From positions 1 to 39,599 of the IMG/VR virus record IMGVR_UViG_3300050821_005250: a stretch of DNA of 39,599 bases. One strand, written 5' to 3'. The position numbers were made by a program, and so were the translations under genes. Origin of the DNA: a virus. Positions 5,774-12,451 of the stretch are shown here, one piece after another (positions within the stretch are counted from its first letter, which is position 1; every line of letters begins with the position of its first letter). A model generated the notes under the pieces. The model worked only from the letters and a program-made list of their open reading frames with translations, searched no databases and had not been told where the DNA came from.

Positions 5774-6030
5774 TGCGAAAACAGGTAACGGCCGAGGACA
5801 TCGTCGCCGCGGCCGCCGTGCGCGAGGCCGGCGAGCTGCGCGTGCAGGCGGCGCTCGAGGAGATGGATTTTATGTGCGTCGGATGCGGCTGCACCAAGCT
5901 CCGCGCTTGTCCTGGCGGCTGCTCCTGGGTCGCTTACGACGAGGCGAGCGGAACGGGGATTTGCTCGCGCTGCGTCGATATGCCGATGGAGCAGCTTATC
6001 GAACAGGCCCGGAGGATCTTTTCCGCGTGA
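5770..6030 (+). CDS. Four-Cys zinc-ribbon small protein
   Basis: 86 residues. A helical N-terminus (VTAEDIVAAAAVREAGELRV) is followed by CVGCGC, CPGGCSWV and CSRC, a typical Cys-rich phage zinc domain seen in many temperate phages (CxxCG ... CxxC). It is coupled to the upstream gene by ATGA. Function unknown. Confidence 0.72.
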   Translation: MMRKQVTAEDIVAAAAVREAGELRVQAALEEMDFMCVGCGCTKLRACPGGCSWVAYDEASGTGICSRCVDMPMEQLIEQARRIFSA

Positions 6031-6051
6031 GAACGCGGCTAAGGGGGAGAC

Positions 6052-6312
6052 GTGAGTAATCTTGGAGCATACAAGCCGAAGTATTCAGAACAGAGCGAGC
6101 ATGAGATTTCGATAACGTTCAAAGGTTTTCTCGCCGTCCGCTTAATGGAGTTCGACTATGCGGGGAAACACTACAGCTACCACGGCAAAAAACTTGAAAA
6201 CGCCGTAGCGAGATTAACCGCCGACGGCGGGCCGGTCGGCGCGACGGCCGGCGAGCTCGTGATATACGGACAGGCTACGCACGATTGGAGGATGTTTCCT
6301 AAACGGGCATGA
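6052..6312 (+). CDS. Hypothetical early protein
   Basis: 86 residues from GTG at 6052, preceded by GGGGGAG. Contains SITFKGFLAVRLMEFDYAGK and HYSYHGKKLENAVARL, suggesting a small alpha/beta fold, with no known motif. It overlaps the next gene at ATGA. Confidence 0.65.
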   Translation: MSNLGAYKPKYSEQSEHEISITFKGFLAVRLMEFDYAGKHYSYHGKKLENAVARLTADGGPVGATAGELVIYGQATHDWRMFPKRA

Positions 6313-6500
6313 GTCCGCTCTACCTTTTTGTGTTCGGGATGATCTTCGGCGCCTTTGTGCGTCACGTCCTCGGCGCCGTGCTCGATCGCGCCTTCGACCT
6401 TCGCGAAAGGGTTCGGCGCGGCCGCGGCCGCGGGTATTGGAAGAAAGTCAAAATCGAGAGGGACCTGTGCCGACACTTCCCAAGAGGAAAGCAACAATGA
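6309..6500 (+). CDS. Single-span small membrane protein
   Basis: 63 residues. PLYLFVFGMIFGAFVRHVLG (3-22) is one membrane helix, followed by a very basic cytoplasmic tail (RERVRRGRGRGYWKKVK). It is coupled to the previous gene by ATGA. Function unknown. After it, 6501-6644 holds only an 8-codon reading frame and a weak CCCG/CGGG hairpin before a T-rich stretch. Confidence 0.6.
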   Translation: MSPLYLFVFGMIFGAFVRHVLGAVLDRAFDLRERVRRGRGRGYWKKVKIERDLCRHFPRGKQQ

Positions 6501-6644
6501 AAAGCGGGCTCGGCTGCGCCTGAGAGCCTTCCGACGTCCTCCCGCACGTGTCGCGCCGGATTTGTCGGTCAATCTCGGATCCGAGCCCGTCGCTTTGCTT
6601 ATCAGGTTTCGCGGGTTTTCTTTTGTGCAAAGGAGAACACGGCC

Positions 6645-6875
6645 ATGACTTTTACGAATGTTGGATTTTTGACCGGCGACGGAACGGACTACCCGGATCG
6701 CATCCAACTCGGCGATCGCGTGAAACTAACCGGGCCGAATCAGCACGCCGGCGAAACCGGCATCTATTTCGCGAGCCGGTTTAACGGGCTCTTGAAGTAT
6801 CACGTCGTCCGGCTCGACGGATCCGGCGACGAGACGATCGTCGCGGATCCGGAAGCCGAGATGCGGAAAATCTGA
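6645..6875 (+). CDS. Hypothetical small beta-rich protein
   Basis: 76 residues, with AAAGGAG before the ATG. The stretch LGDRVKLTGPNQHAGETGIY resembles a KOW or SH3-like beta barrel, as in small nucleic-acid-binding or transcription-associated proteins. The rest (YHVVRLDGSGDETIV) continues a beta pattern. Function unknown. Confidence 0.62.
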   Translation: MTFTNVGFLTGDGTDYPDRIQLGDRVKLTGPNQHAGETGIYFASRFNGLLKYHVVRLDGSGDETIVADPEAEMRKI

Positions 6876-6891
6876 AAAAGGAGAAAAACGA

Positions 6892-7041
6892 ATGGCACCA
6901 GGTAAATCAGATCACGTGTTGACCGAAGAGGTAAAAACAAAGCTACTGACTCGGATTAAAGAAGCACTAGAAAAAGAACAGTCGCCCGACCAGCTCGAGG
7001 TTCTGTCTCGCACGTTTGAAAGGGCGAGGCAAAAAACCTAA
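6892..7041 (+). CDS. 49-residue helical protein
   Basis: A strong AAAGGAG ribosome site lies 8 bases before the ATG at 6892. After MAPGKSDHVL, nearly the whole chain is helical and charged (EEVKTKLLTRIKEALEKEQ, QLEVLSRTFERARQK). Base composition is less GC-rich than its neighbours, which may mark separate acquisition. Function unknown. Confidence 0.6.
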   Translation: MAPGKSDHVLTEEVKTKLLTRIKEALEKEQSPDQLEVLSRTFERARQKT

Positions 7042-7151
7042 GGTGACTCCACCAGTGATTCGTGGAGTAAGTCGGCGAAAAGTGGTAGAACGGCTAAAGG
7101 GATCCTCGCCGCAACGCGGCGCGAATCTCAATCTCTAGGGGAGGTTTAGAA
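7042..7151 (+). other. Intergenic hairpins before the 7152 gene
   Basis: Two short stem-loops are visible: ACTCCAC/GTGGAGT soon after the previous stop, and CGCCGC-AAC-GCGGCG at 7107-7121. Neither has a T-run. The piece between looks loosely like a tRNA D-arm, but no acceptor or T-arm follows. They may affect mRNA stability or translation of the following gene. Confidence 0.35.
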
Positions 7152-7424
7152 ATGGAAATTGGAGACAAAATCGAGACGCTGGACGTCGCAGCGGTTCTCC
7201 GCGGTCAGTGGGGATTGTTCCGGGTCACCGGGCCGACCGGGGAATCAAATCTGTACACTTGCGCCAAGGGGTATTCGATCAAGTCGATCGTCTTCGACGA
7301 TCAGTTTGAATCGAGAAAAAACAACCGCTTTCTAGTCGAGAAGATCGCCGAGCCGGTTTCACTCGCGCTCGAGCCGGATCCGATGCCGGCGACGACGGGA
7401 AGGCACAGGTCGCGGGCCGCGTAA
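7152..7424 (+). CDS. Hypothetical early protein
   Basis: 90 residues, with GGGAGG in front of the ATG. The N-terminal 60 residues alternate strands (IETLDVAAVLRGQWGLFRVT, SNLYTCAKGYSIKSIVF), and the tail is Pro/Arg-rich. No family recognised. It is the last ordinary early gene before the broken RHH-integrase copy. Confidence 0.6.
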   Translation: MEIGDKIETLDVAAVLRGQWGLFRVTGPTGESNLYTCAKGYSIKSIVFDDQFESRKNNRFLVEKIAEPVSLALEPDPMPATTGRHRSRAA

Positions 7425-7522
7425 TTTCGTCGCTATGCCGGGGAAGTGAGGACGCTGTTGCTTTGCGAGTTTCCAACGCGTCCGAGCTTCTCCGGTACAT
7501 GATTCTCCCGAGAGGCGATCCA

Positions 7523-7726
7523 ATGACAGACGAGACAACGAAAGCGAGCGCGCCGGCAACAACCGCGGCGCAACCTGCAGCGGCAACGACCGCCGCGGAC
7601 TTCGTGCGGAAAGTCTTCCGCATCGGTTTCGATTGGTACGAGCAACTCGGCTCCCTGCAAGCTCTGCGGGAAGCTGCAGCCAGCCTTCCAGCAAAGCCAG
7701 GCGCCAAGCGCCGCAGGCCGTCCTAA
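7523..7726 (+). CDS. Truncated ribbon-helix-helix paralogue lacking the DNA-binding strand
   Basis: 67 residues from ATG at 7523. ADFVRKVFRIGFDWYEQLGS is nearly identical to the second helix of the RHH protein at 1299-1541 (ADFVRKVFRIGFERYEELGS), but the N-terminal DNA-contacting strand is replaced by an Ala/Thr-rich stretch. The basic tail is kept. Its stop overlaps the ATG of the integrase fragment (TAATG), the same gene order as in the left module. It may be a decaying duplicate, or a dimer-forming antagonist without DNA binding. Confidence 0.6.
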   Translation: MTDETTKASAPATTAAQPAAATTAADFVRKVFRIGFDWYEQLGSLQALREAAASLPAKPGAKRRRPS

Positions 7727-8043
7727 TGAAACAAGGTGCCGTGAGAGGTATTTTCGAACGGCCGCCGGCGTCGGGGATTTGGTGGATCTCGTATTTCGAC
7801 GCCGTCGGTAAATGGCATCGCGAGAAGGTCGGCCGCCGGGCGGTCGCCCTGGACGCCTACTACCAGCGCAAGCGCGAGATCCGCGAGGGAAAGTTTGTCC
7901 CGCCGGCCGCCAGGCGGTCGCGCATGACTTTCCGCGACCTGTGCACGCGCGCCCTGGCCCATAAGAAAACCCGCGTATCCGCCAGTCACGCCATGAATGA
8001 CGAGCTCCGCGCAAAGAAGATCCTCGCCTCGATCGGCGACCTC
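7726..8043 (+). pseudogene. Integrase N-terminal fragment (third integrase copy)
   Basis: Residues 1-106 align with the left integrase almost throughout (both open MKQ-AVRGIFERP; both have AYYQRKREIREGKFVPP and end SIGDL). Arm-binding and part of the core-binding domains are kept, and the whole catalytic domain is missing. After 8043 the reading frame stays open to 8229 but is unrelated, because it runs out of frame through a zinc-ribbon gene. This is a duplicated RHH-int module cut at one sharp junction. A remnant is most likely; a competing DNA-binding fragment is an alternative. Confidence 0.85.
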
Positions 8044-8059
8044 GGCGCCGGCGGCATCG

Positions 8060-8275
8060 AGCGCAGTCGCGATTCGCGTTTTTCTCCGGCCGGATCTGGT
8101 TTGCGGATGCGGAGCCGCGTTTTCCTCGCGCGAGGTTCTGAAAAACGCGAACGGATCGCTTACCGGCGAGGTTCGCTGCAAATGCATGAATTCAGCATGC
8201 CCGATCAAAGGCCGCGAGATCATCGTTGACATGCGTCCGCTGCAAGCTCGCTACGTTAACGCGGCAGGCAAATAG
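8060..8275 (+). pseudogene. Zinc-ribbon small protein, 5' end replaced by integrase fragment
   Basis: In a frame shifted from the integrase fragment, VFLRPDLVCGCGAAFSSREV followed by CKCMNSACPIKGRE reads as a small Cys-rich zinc ribbon (CxC ... CxCx4C) ending at 8275. No normal start codon lies near its beginning; the frame opens at ATG 7997 only through out-of-frame integrase sequence. The junction at about 8044-8065 probably removed the true start. It may be silent or made as a fusion from 7997. Confidence 0.5.
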
Positions 8276-8301
8276 AATTCCTTAAAACGATCGACGATAA
8301 A

Positions 8302-8342
8302 AGCTCCGCCGAGACTCCATGTGCGGCGGAGCTCCTCTTTTC
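8302..8342 (+). terminator. Rho-independent terminator of the early operon
   Basis: AGCTCCGCCG (8302-8311) pairs perfectly with CGGCGGAGCT (8324-8333) over 10 bp with a 12-base loop, followed by CCTCTTTTC. It lies 26 bp past the last early reading frame and separates early from late genes. Confidence 0.85.
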
Positions 8343-8448
8343 ACTCCACCTGTTAACGCCTAAGTCGCACGTCTATATACGCTCTCCGCCTAACCCTGTA
8401 CGGTAACTACTACACGCCTAGTAGTGAGCTCGGGGAGAGCAAAAAGTC
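8343..8448 (+). promoter_or_regulatory. Probable late promoter region
   Basis: It follows the early terminator and precedes the whole head-tail operon. TATATA near 8376 could be a -10 element, with TTAACG-type sequence upstream at non-ideal spacing. ACTACT (8406-8411) and AGTAGT (8420-8425) form an inverted repeat just downstream, a possible activator or repressor site. GGGGAGAG lies before the next ATG. No activator gene was identified. Confidence 0.4.
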
Positions 8449-8778
8449 ATGTCCAGCAAAAAAATCGGCCTCGCCGTCGAGGTCATTGGTTTTCTGTCCG
8501 TCCTGGCAGGTGCAGTTCAATCCATCAAACACGTAGGAATCGCGCTTCCTGTTTTCCTCGGAGCCGTGGCGATCTTTGTCGGCCGTCTGCTCGCATCCGG
8601 AGAAACGATCGCGCAAGTCGGATCCACCATCTCGAGCGACGTCCAGCGGATCGGCGCGATCGCGAGAACCGATTTGCAATCATTCGCGGCGCGGCTAAAA
8701 AGCGCGGCCGGAAGCGACGCGACTTTCATCGCGACCGAAGCGCGCTCGATCGCGACAAGTATCGAATCGAAGATTTAG
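8449..8778 (+). CDS. Small membrane protein, possible holin or lysis-associated
   Basis: 109 residues. Two hydrophobic helices (about 7-24, LAVEVIGFLSVLAGAV, and 30-48, ALPVFLGAVAIFVGRLLAS) are followed by a long amphipathic region rich in Ala/Ser. The first late gene, next to another membrane protein and a lysozyme-like gene, is a usual place for a holin or antiholin. No family match was recognised, so the role is inferred from topology and position. Confidence 0.55.
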   Translation: MSSKKIGLAVEVIGFLSVLAGAVQSIKHVGIALPVFLGAVAIFVGRLLASGETIAQVGSTISSDVQRIGAIARTDLQSFAARLKSAAGSDATFIATEARSIATSIESKI

Positions 8779-8787
8779 GCCGTCGCT

Positions 8788-9066
8788 GTGCGCAACCCGA
8801 TCGGAGTTGTGATCGACGCATGTCGCGGCCGGCACACGGTCATGGTTATGGCGTTTTTCATTTCCGGCCACGTAATGCACTGGTTCGGAAAACTGACGCC
8901 AACCTATATCGGTTACATGGCGGCGCTGATGTCCTTCGTTCTAGGCAAGTCGGTTAAAGACGATTACTTCGCAAAGCAGAACACACCCGACGGCGAAGGC
9001 ACACCAGCAACAGCCAGCGCAACTCCACCGCCATCGAATCCGCAACACGGAGCACAGGCAGGTTAA
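8788..9066 (+). CDS. Small membrane protein, holin candidate
   Basis: 92 residues from GTG at 8788. One or two membrane segments (VMVMAFFISGHVMHWF and YIGYMAALMSFVLG) and a hydrophilic Pro/Thr-rich C-terminal tail are typical of small phage holins or their partners. It follows the 8449 membrane protein by 9 bp and overlaps the HNH gene by one base (TAATG). Confidence 0.5.
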   Translation: MRNPIGVVIDACRGRHTVMVMAFFISGHVMHWFGKLTPTYIGYMAALMSFVLGKSVKDDYFAKQNTPDGEGTPATASATPPPSNPQHGAQAG

Positions 9067-9542
9067 TGCCAACGCGCGCAAGCCGGGTATGTCAGCACGC
9101 ACAATGCGGGCAACTGTGCGCGGGCCGCTACTGCACGCTCCACGTCGATCAAATAAATAAAAAAGCAATAGAGTATGACGACAAGCGCGGCAGCTCGCAC
9201 GCACGCGGCTACTCGAGCCGCGGCGAGTGGATGCGACTGCGCAAGATGTGTCTGGCGCGCGATCCGCTCTGCAAGATTGCGTACCGCACCATCTGCAACG
9301 GATTCGCGCCGTCGACCGTCGCCGATCACATCGTCGCCAAGAACGCCGGCGGCGAAAACTCGATCGACAATCTGCAGGGCTGTTGCCAGCGATGCCACGA
9401 TCGCAAGACACGACTCGTCGATGTGCCGGCGATCAGAGTGCATCGGAGTCAACTGCTAGCGACTGCTAGGAGTGGAAGAGGGGATAGGGGGGTGTCTTCT
9501 GCGAATGCGATGGCACCGCAGACCGTCGCGCTAGGGCCCTAG
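9066..9542 (+). CDS. HNH endonuclease next to terminase genes
   Basis: 158 residues. The N-terminal CQHAQCGQLCAGRYC is a Cys cluster. The HNH core is DHIVAKNAGGENSIDNLQG followed by CCQRCHDRKT: the DH pair, the Asn and the final His/Cys residues are in place. HNH proteins beside small and large terminase and portal genes in HK97-type phages assist the terminase in cutting DNA for packaging. The last 35 residues are low-complexity. Start is ATG at 9066. Confidence 0.87.
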   Translation: MPTRASRVCQHAQCGQLCAGRYCTLHVDQINKKAIEYDDKRGSSHARGYSSRGEWMRLRKMCLARDPLCKIAYRTICNGFAPSTVADHIVAKNAGGENSIDNLQGCCQRCHDRKTRLVDVPAIRVHRSQLLATARSGRGDRGVSSANAMAPQTVALGP

Positions 9543-9607
9543 ACACACCCGCGTAATTGGAATTTTCCGTTTTATCGGGATTTCGAAAGTGGAGGGTACG
9601 TGCGGCA

Positions 9608-10012
9608 ATGGTAACTAACGACTTTATCGAGCGCTTCGCAAAATCCATCGGCGTAGCAGAAGGTTTCGGCCAACCCGGAGCCATCCCGACGCGCGCAAAT
9701 AATCCCGGCGACATTACCGACGACGGAGATCTCGGTTATGGAGTCATTCGTAGCATCGGACCGCACGGCGCGGCGATCACCATCTATCCGAATGTGTCCG
9801 ACGGATGGAGCGCGCTCTATCGCAAGGTGCGGCGCGCGGCCTGTGGCGCTTCCGAAGTGTATTTGCTCACCATGACCATCGTGCAGTTCGGCCAGAAATG
9901 GTCGGGCGATCCGATCTGGGCGAAAAACTTTTCCGAGGACTTCGGCTGCAAGCCGACCGACACGCTGCTCGAGCTCGTCAATCAGGATTTGCAAAAACAG
10001 GAGCAGACCTAG
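9608..10012 (+). CDS. Lysozyme-like peptidoglycan hydrolase (P5-type)
   Basis: 134 residues from ATG at 9608, with GGAGG upstream; a longer start at 9557 lacks support. FAKSIGVAEGFGQPGAIPTR followed by ANNPGDI, then WSALYRKVRR and LTMTIVQFGQKW, matches the short lysozyme-like proteins named structural protein P5 or phage muramidase, where the ANNPG motif is characteristic and the early Glu (AEGF) may be catalytic. It could be the endolysin, or a virion enzyme used at entry. It abuts the small terminase gene. Confidence 0.65.
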   Translation: MVTNDFIERFAKSIGVAEGFGQPGAIPTRANNPGDITDDGDLGYGVIRSIGPHGAAITIYPNVSDGWSALYRKVRRAACGASEVYLLTMTIVQFGQKWSGDPIWAKNFSEDFGCKPTDTLLELVNQDLQKQEQT

Positions 10013-10558
10013 ATGGGGAAGGGACGCCGGCCACTACCGACCGCGGTTAAAAACCTCCGCGGGAATCCCGGACATCGCGAGCAAAACGACGCCGAGCCGG
10101 TAACCGATGCGGCCGTCCCGGACATGCCTCCGGACCTTTCCGCCGAGGCGATCGCGGAGTGGAACGATATCGTCCCGATTCTCTCCGCGATGCGCGTGCT
10201 CGGCCGCGCGGACGGAAAAGCTCTCGCGGCCTACTGCCACGCTTTCGCGCTGTGGATGCGAGCCGAGAAAGAGATCGACAAGCTCGGCCTCATGGTCGAA
10301 GAGCCGATCATGCAGGGACACGGCGAGATGCGAGAGCTCGTCGGCGTTAAGTACAAAAAGAATCCCGCGCTCTCGATCGCCTTCGACGCACTGAAAATTA
10401 TGAAGTCCTATCTCGTCGAGTTCGGCATGACGCCGGCGAGCCGCACCAAGATCCGCGTCGAGAAACCGGCCGAAGAGGATCCGTACGAGAAGTACCTGGC
10501 CGGCAAGGCCGCGCGCAGCGCGGCGGCGCTTGAAAAATCCGGAGTCAAACCGAATTGA
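10013..10558 (+). CDS. terS: Terminase small subunit, P27 family
   Basis: 181 residues. The start GRRPLPTAVKNLRGNPGHRE is the signature of P27-type small terminases. The central LSAEAIAEWNDIVPILSAMR and ADGKALAAYCHAFALWMRAE give the helical core, and the C-terminal part with RTKIRVEKP is the linker region. It recognises phage DNA and guides the large subunit. It begins directly after the lysozyme-like gene stop, and is followed by a tiny reading frame and the large subunit. Confidence 0.9.
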   Translation: MGKGRRPLPTAVKNLRGNPGHREQNDAEPVTDAAVPDMPPDLSAEAIAEWNDIVPILSAMRVLGRADGKALAAYCHAFALWMRAEKEIDKLGLMVEEPIMQGHGEMRELVGVKYKKNPALSIAFDALKIMKSYLVEFGMTPASRTKIRVEKPAEEDPYEKYLAGKAARSAAALEKSGVKPN

Positions 10559-10576
10559 TTTAAGGGAGGAAACACC

Positions 10577-10723
10577 GTGTTCAAGGACTGGGCTCAACCC
10601 GTTACCTCGAAGCCTTGGGCGTTTGTCACGACGATTTTGTTTTGGGTGTCCAAGGCGAGCGGCCATCGAATTTTCAGTTACGCGAAGTGCATCGCTTGGG
10701 AAAAGGCGGTCGCTGTCCGCTAG
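10577..10723 (+). CDS. 48-residue membrane-type ORF between terminase subunits
   Basis: GTG at 10577 preceded by AAGGGAGG at ideal spacing. It codes a short basic protein with one hydrophobic stretch (PWAFVTTILFWVSKA). The stop at 10721-10723 is followed at once by the large-terminase ATG, so at least its translation could feed the downstream gene. Coding status rests on the ribosome site and tight spacing; no family recognised. Confidence 0.5.
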   Translation: MFKDWAQPVTSKPWAFVTTILFWVSKASGHRIFSYAKCIAWEKAVAVR

Positions 10724-12451
10724 ATGATCGATCTAAAACATCCGGCCGAAAAGTACGCGCGCGACGTCATCGCGGGGAAGCTCCCCGCGTGTCGCCTAAC
10801 CCTGCTCGCCTGCAAGCGGCATGTGCGGGACCTGGCGGCCGGGGGAAAACGGGGCCTATGGTTCGATCCGGAAGCGGCACAGGACGCAATCGACTTTTTT
10901 CAATTCTTAAAGCATTCGAAAGGCGAGTGGTCCGGGCAGCCGTTCAAGCTCGAGCCGTGGCAGCAATTTATCCTCTACTGCTTATTCGGATGGCGGCGCG
11001 CCGATGGTTTCCGTCGTTTTCGCGAGGCCTACGTCGAGGTAGCGCGCAAGAACGGAAAATCCACGCTCGCGGCCGGGATCGGTTTGTACCTGTTCGCCGG
11101 CGACGGCGAACCTGGTGCGGAAGTCTACTGCGCGGCCACAAAAAAAGACCAGGCGAGAATCGTCTTTAAGGAAGCCGAGCGCATGCGCAAGGCCTCGCCG
11201 GCCTTGGCCAAGCGGATCCAGCAATTCCGCGACAATATGTGCATCCCGGGGACCGCGTCCAAATTCGAGCCGCTCGGCGCGGACGAGGACACGCTCGACG
11301 GGCTGAACATACACGGCGCGATCGTCGACGAGTACCACGCGCACAAGACCGCGAAAGTCGCCGAGGTCCTGGACACCGCGACCGGCGCGCGCCGGCAGCC
11401 GCTTTCCTTCACCATCACGACCGCGGGAAGCGATCGCCAATCGCCATGCTGGAAGCAGCACGCCTATTGCGAGAACGTCCTCGAGGGAGTCCAGGAAGAC
11501 GATCGCCTCTTCTGCATCATCTTCGGCCTGGACGCGAAAGACGATTGGAAAAACGAGGCAACCTGGCCGAAGGCGAATCCTAACCTCGGCGTCTCTTGCA
11601 AGCTCGACGATCTGCGCGGCAAAGCGGTCAAAGCGAAAAACGTCCCGACCTACCAAAACGCTTTTCTCCGGCTGCATCTGGACAAGTGGACCGAGCAGGA
11701 TACGCGCTGGATGTCGCTCGACAAGTGGAACGCTTGCGCGGGTTTCGCGCTCGGCAAAGGCAACGGATTCGACGACGCGAAGGTCCTGCGCGACTTCACC
11801 ATCGCGCGCCTGGCGGGGAAGCGCTGCGTCGCGGGCCTCGATCTCTCCTCGAAGGTCGACCTAACCTGCTACTTCAAATTGTTTTTCCCGACCGAAGAGG
11901 ATCCCCTCTGGATTCTTATCCCGGAGTTTTACGTCCCGGCCGACAACGTCGCCGAGCGCGTCGCCAAAGATCGCGTCGCCTATGACGTGTGGATCCGCGA
12001 GGGATTCATCCACGCGACCGACGGCAACGTAATCGATTACGACGTGGTAAAGGCGAAGATCCTCGAGGACAAGGATCTCTATCAGCTCGACGAGGTCGCC
12101 TTCGATCCCTGGAACGCGACGCAGCTCGCCAATCAGCTCACCGAGGCCGGGGTAACGATGGTCGAATTCCGCCAGGGATTCGCGTCGATGTCCGAGCCGA
12201 CCAAGAACCTCGAGACGCTGGTCCTCGGGAAAAAACTCGCGCATCTCGCGAATCCCGTCCTGACCTGGAATATCTCGAACCTGGTGATCAAAGAGGACGA
12301 GGCCGGGAATATCAAACCGAATAAAAGCCGGAAGACGGAAAAAATCGACGGCGCCGTCGCGCTAATTATGGCGCTGGGTCGCGCGCAGTACGCGCCGGGC
12401 GAGGCGAGCGGCTCCTCTGTCTACGACTCGAGGGGGATTCTCTCACTGTGA
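10724..12451 (+). CDS. terL: Terminase large subunit (packaging ATPase-nuclease)
   Basis: 575 residues, normal length for HK97-type TerL. Walker A ARKNGKST at 107-114, Walker B GAIVDEYH at 198-205 (D202, E203), and CAATKKDQARIVFKEAERM between them give the ATPase. The nuclease domain has acidic motifs GLDLSS (D373) and AFDPWN (D461). The family motif RWMSLDKWNAC lies before the nuclease. It pumps DNA into the prohead and cuts it. It overlaps the portal gene by 4 bp (GTGA). Confidence 0.97.
   Translation: MIDLKHPAEKYARDVIAGKLPACRLTLLACKRHVRDLAAGGKRGLWFDPEAAQDAIDFFQFLKHSKGEWSGQPFKLEPWQQFILYCLFGWRRADGFRRFREAYVEVARKNGKSTLAAGIGLYLFAGDGEPGAEVYCAATKKDQARIVFKEAERMRKASPALAKRIQQFRDNMCIPGTASKFEPLGADEDTLDGLNIHGAIVDEYHAHKTAKVAEVLDTATGARRQPLSFTITTAGSDRQSPCWKQHAYCENVLEGVQEDDRLFCIIFGLDAKDDWKNEATWPKANPNLGVSCKLDDLRGKAVKAKNVPTYQNAFLRLHLDKWTEQDTRWMSLDKWNACAGFALGKGNGFDDAKVLRDFTIARLAGKRCVAGLDLSSKVDLTCYFKLFFPTEEDPLWILIPEFYVPADNVAERVAKDRVAYDVWIREGFIHATDGNVIDYDVVKAKILEDKDLYQLDEVAFDPWNATQLANQLTEAGVTMVEFRQGFASMSEPTKNLETLVLGKKLAHLANPVLTWNISNLVIKEDEAGNIKPNKSRKTEKIDGAVALIMALGRAQYAPGEASGSSVYDSRGILSL

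Noticed and set aside
6497-6523. Eight-codon ORF after the 6309 gene, considered as a leader peptide
   Set aside because: It has no attenuator structure behind it and no clear ribosome site.
7042-7151. tRNA-like sequence between two early genes
   Set aside because: Only a D-arm-like piece is seen; no acceptor pairing, anticodon arm or T-arm can be formed.
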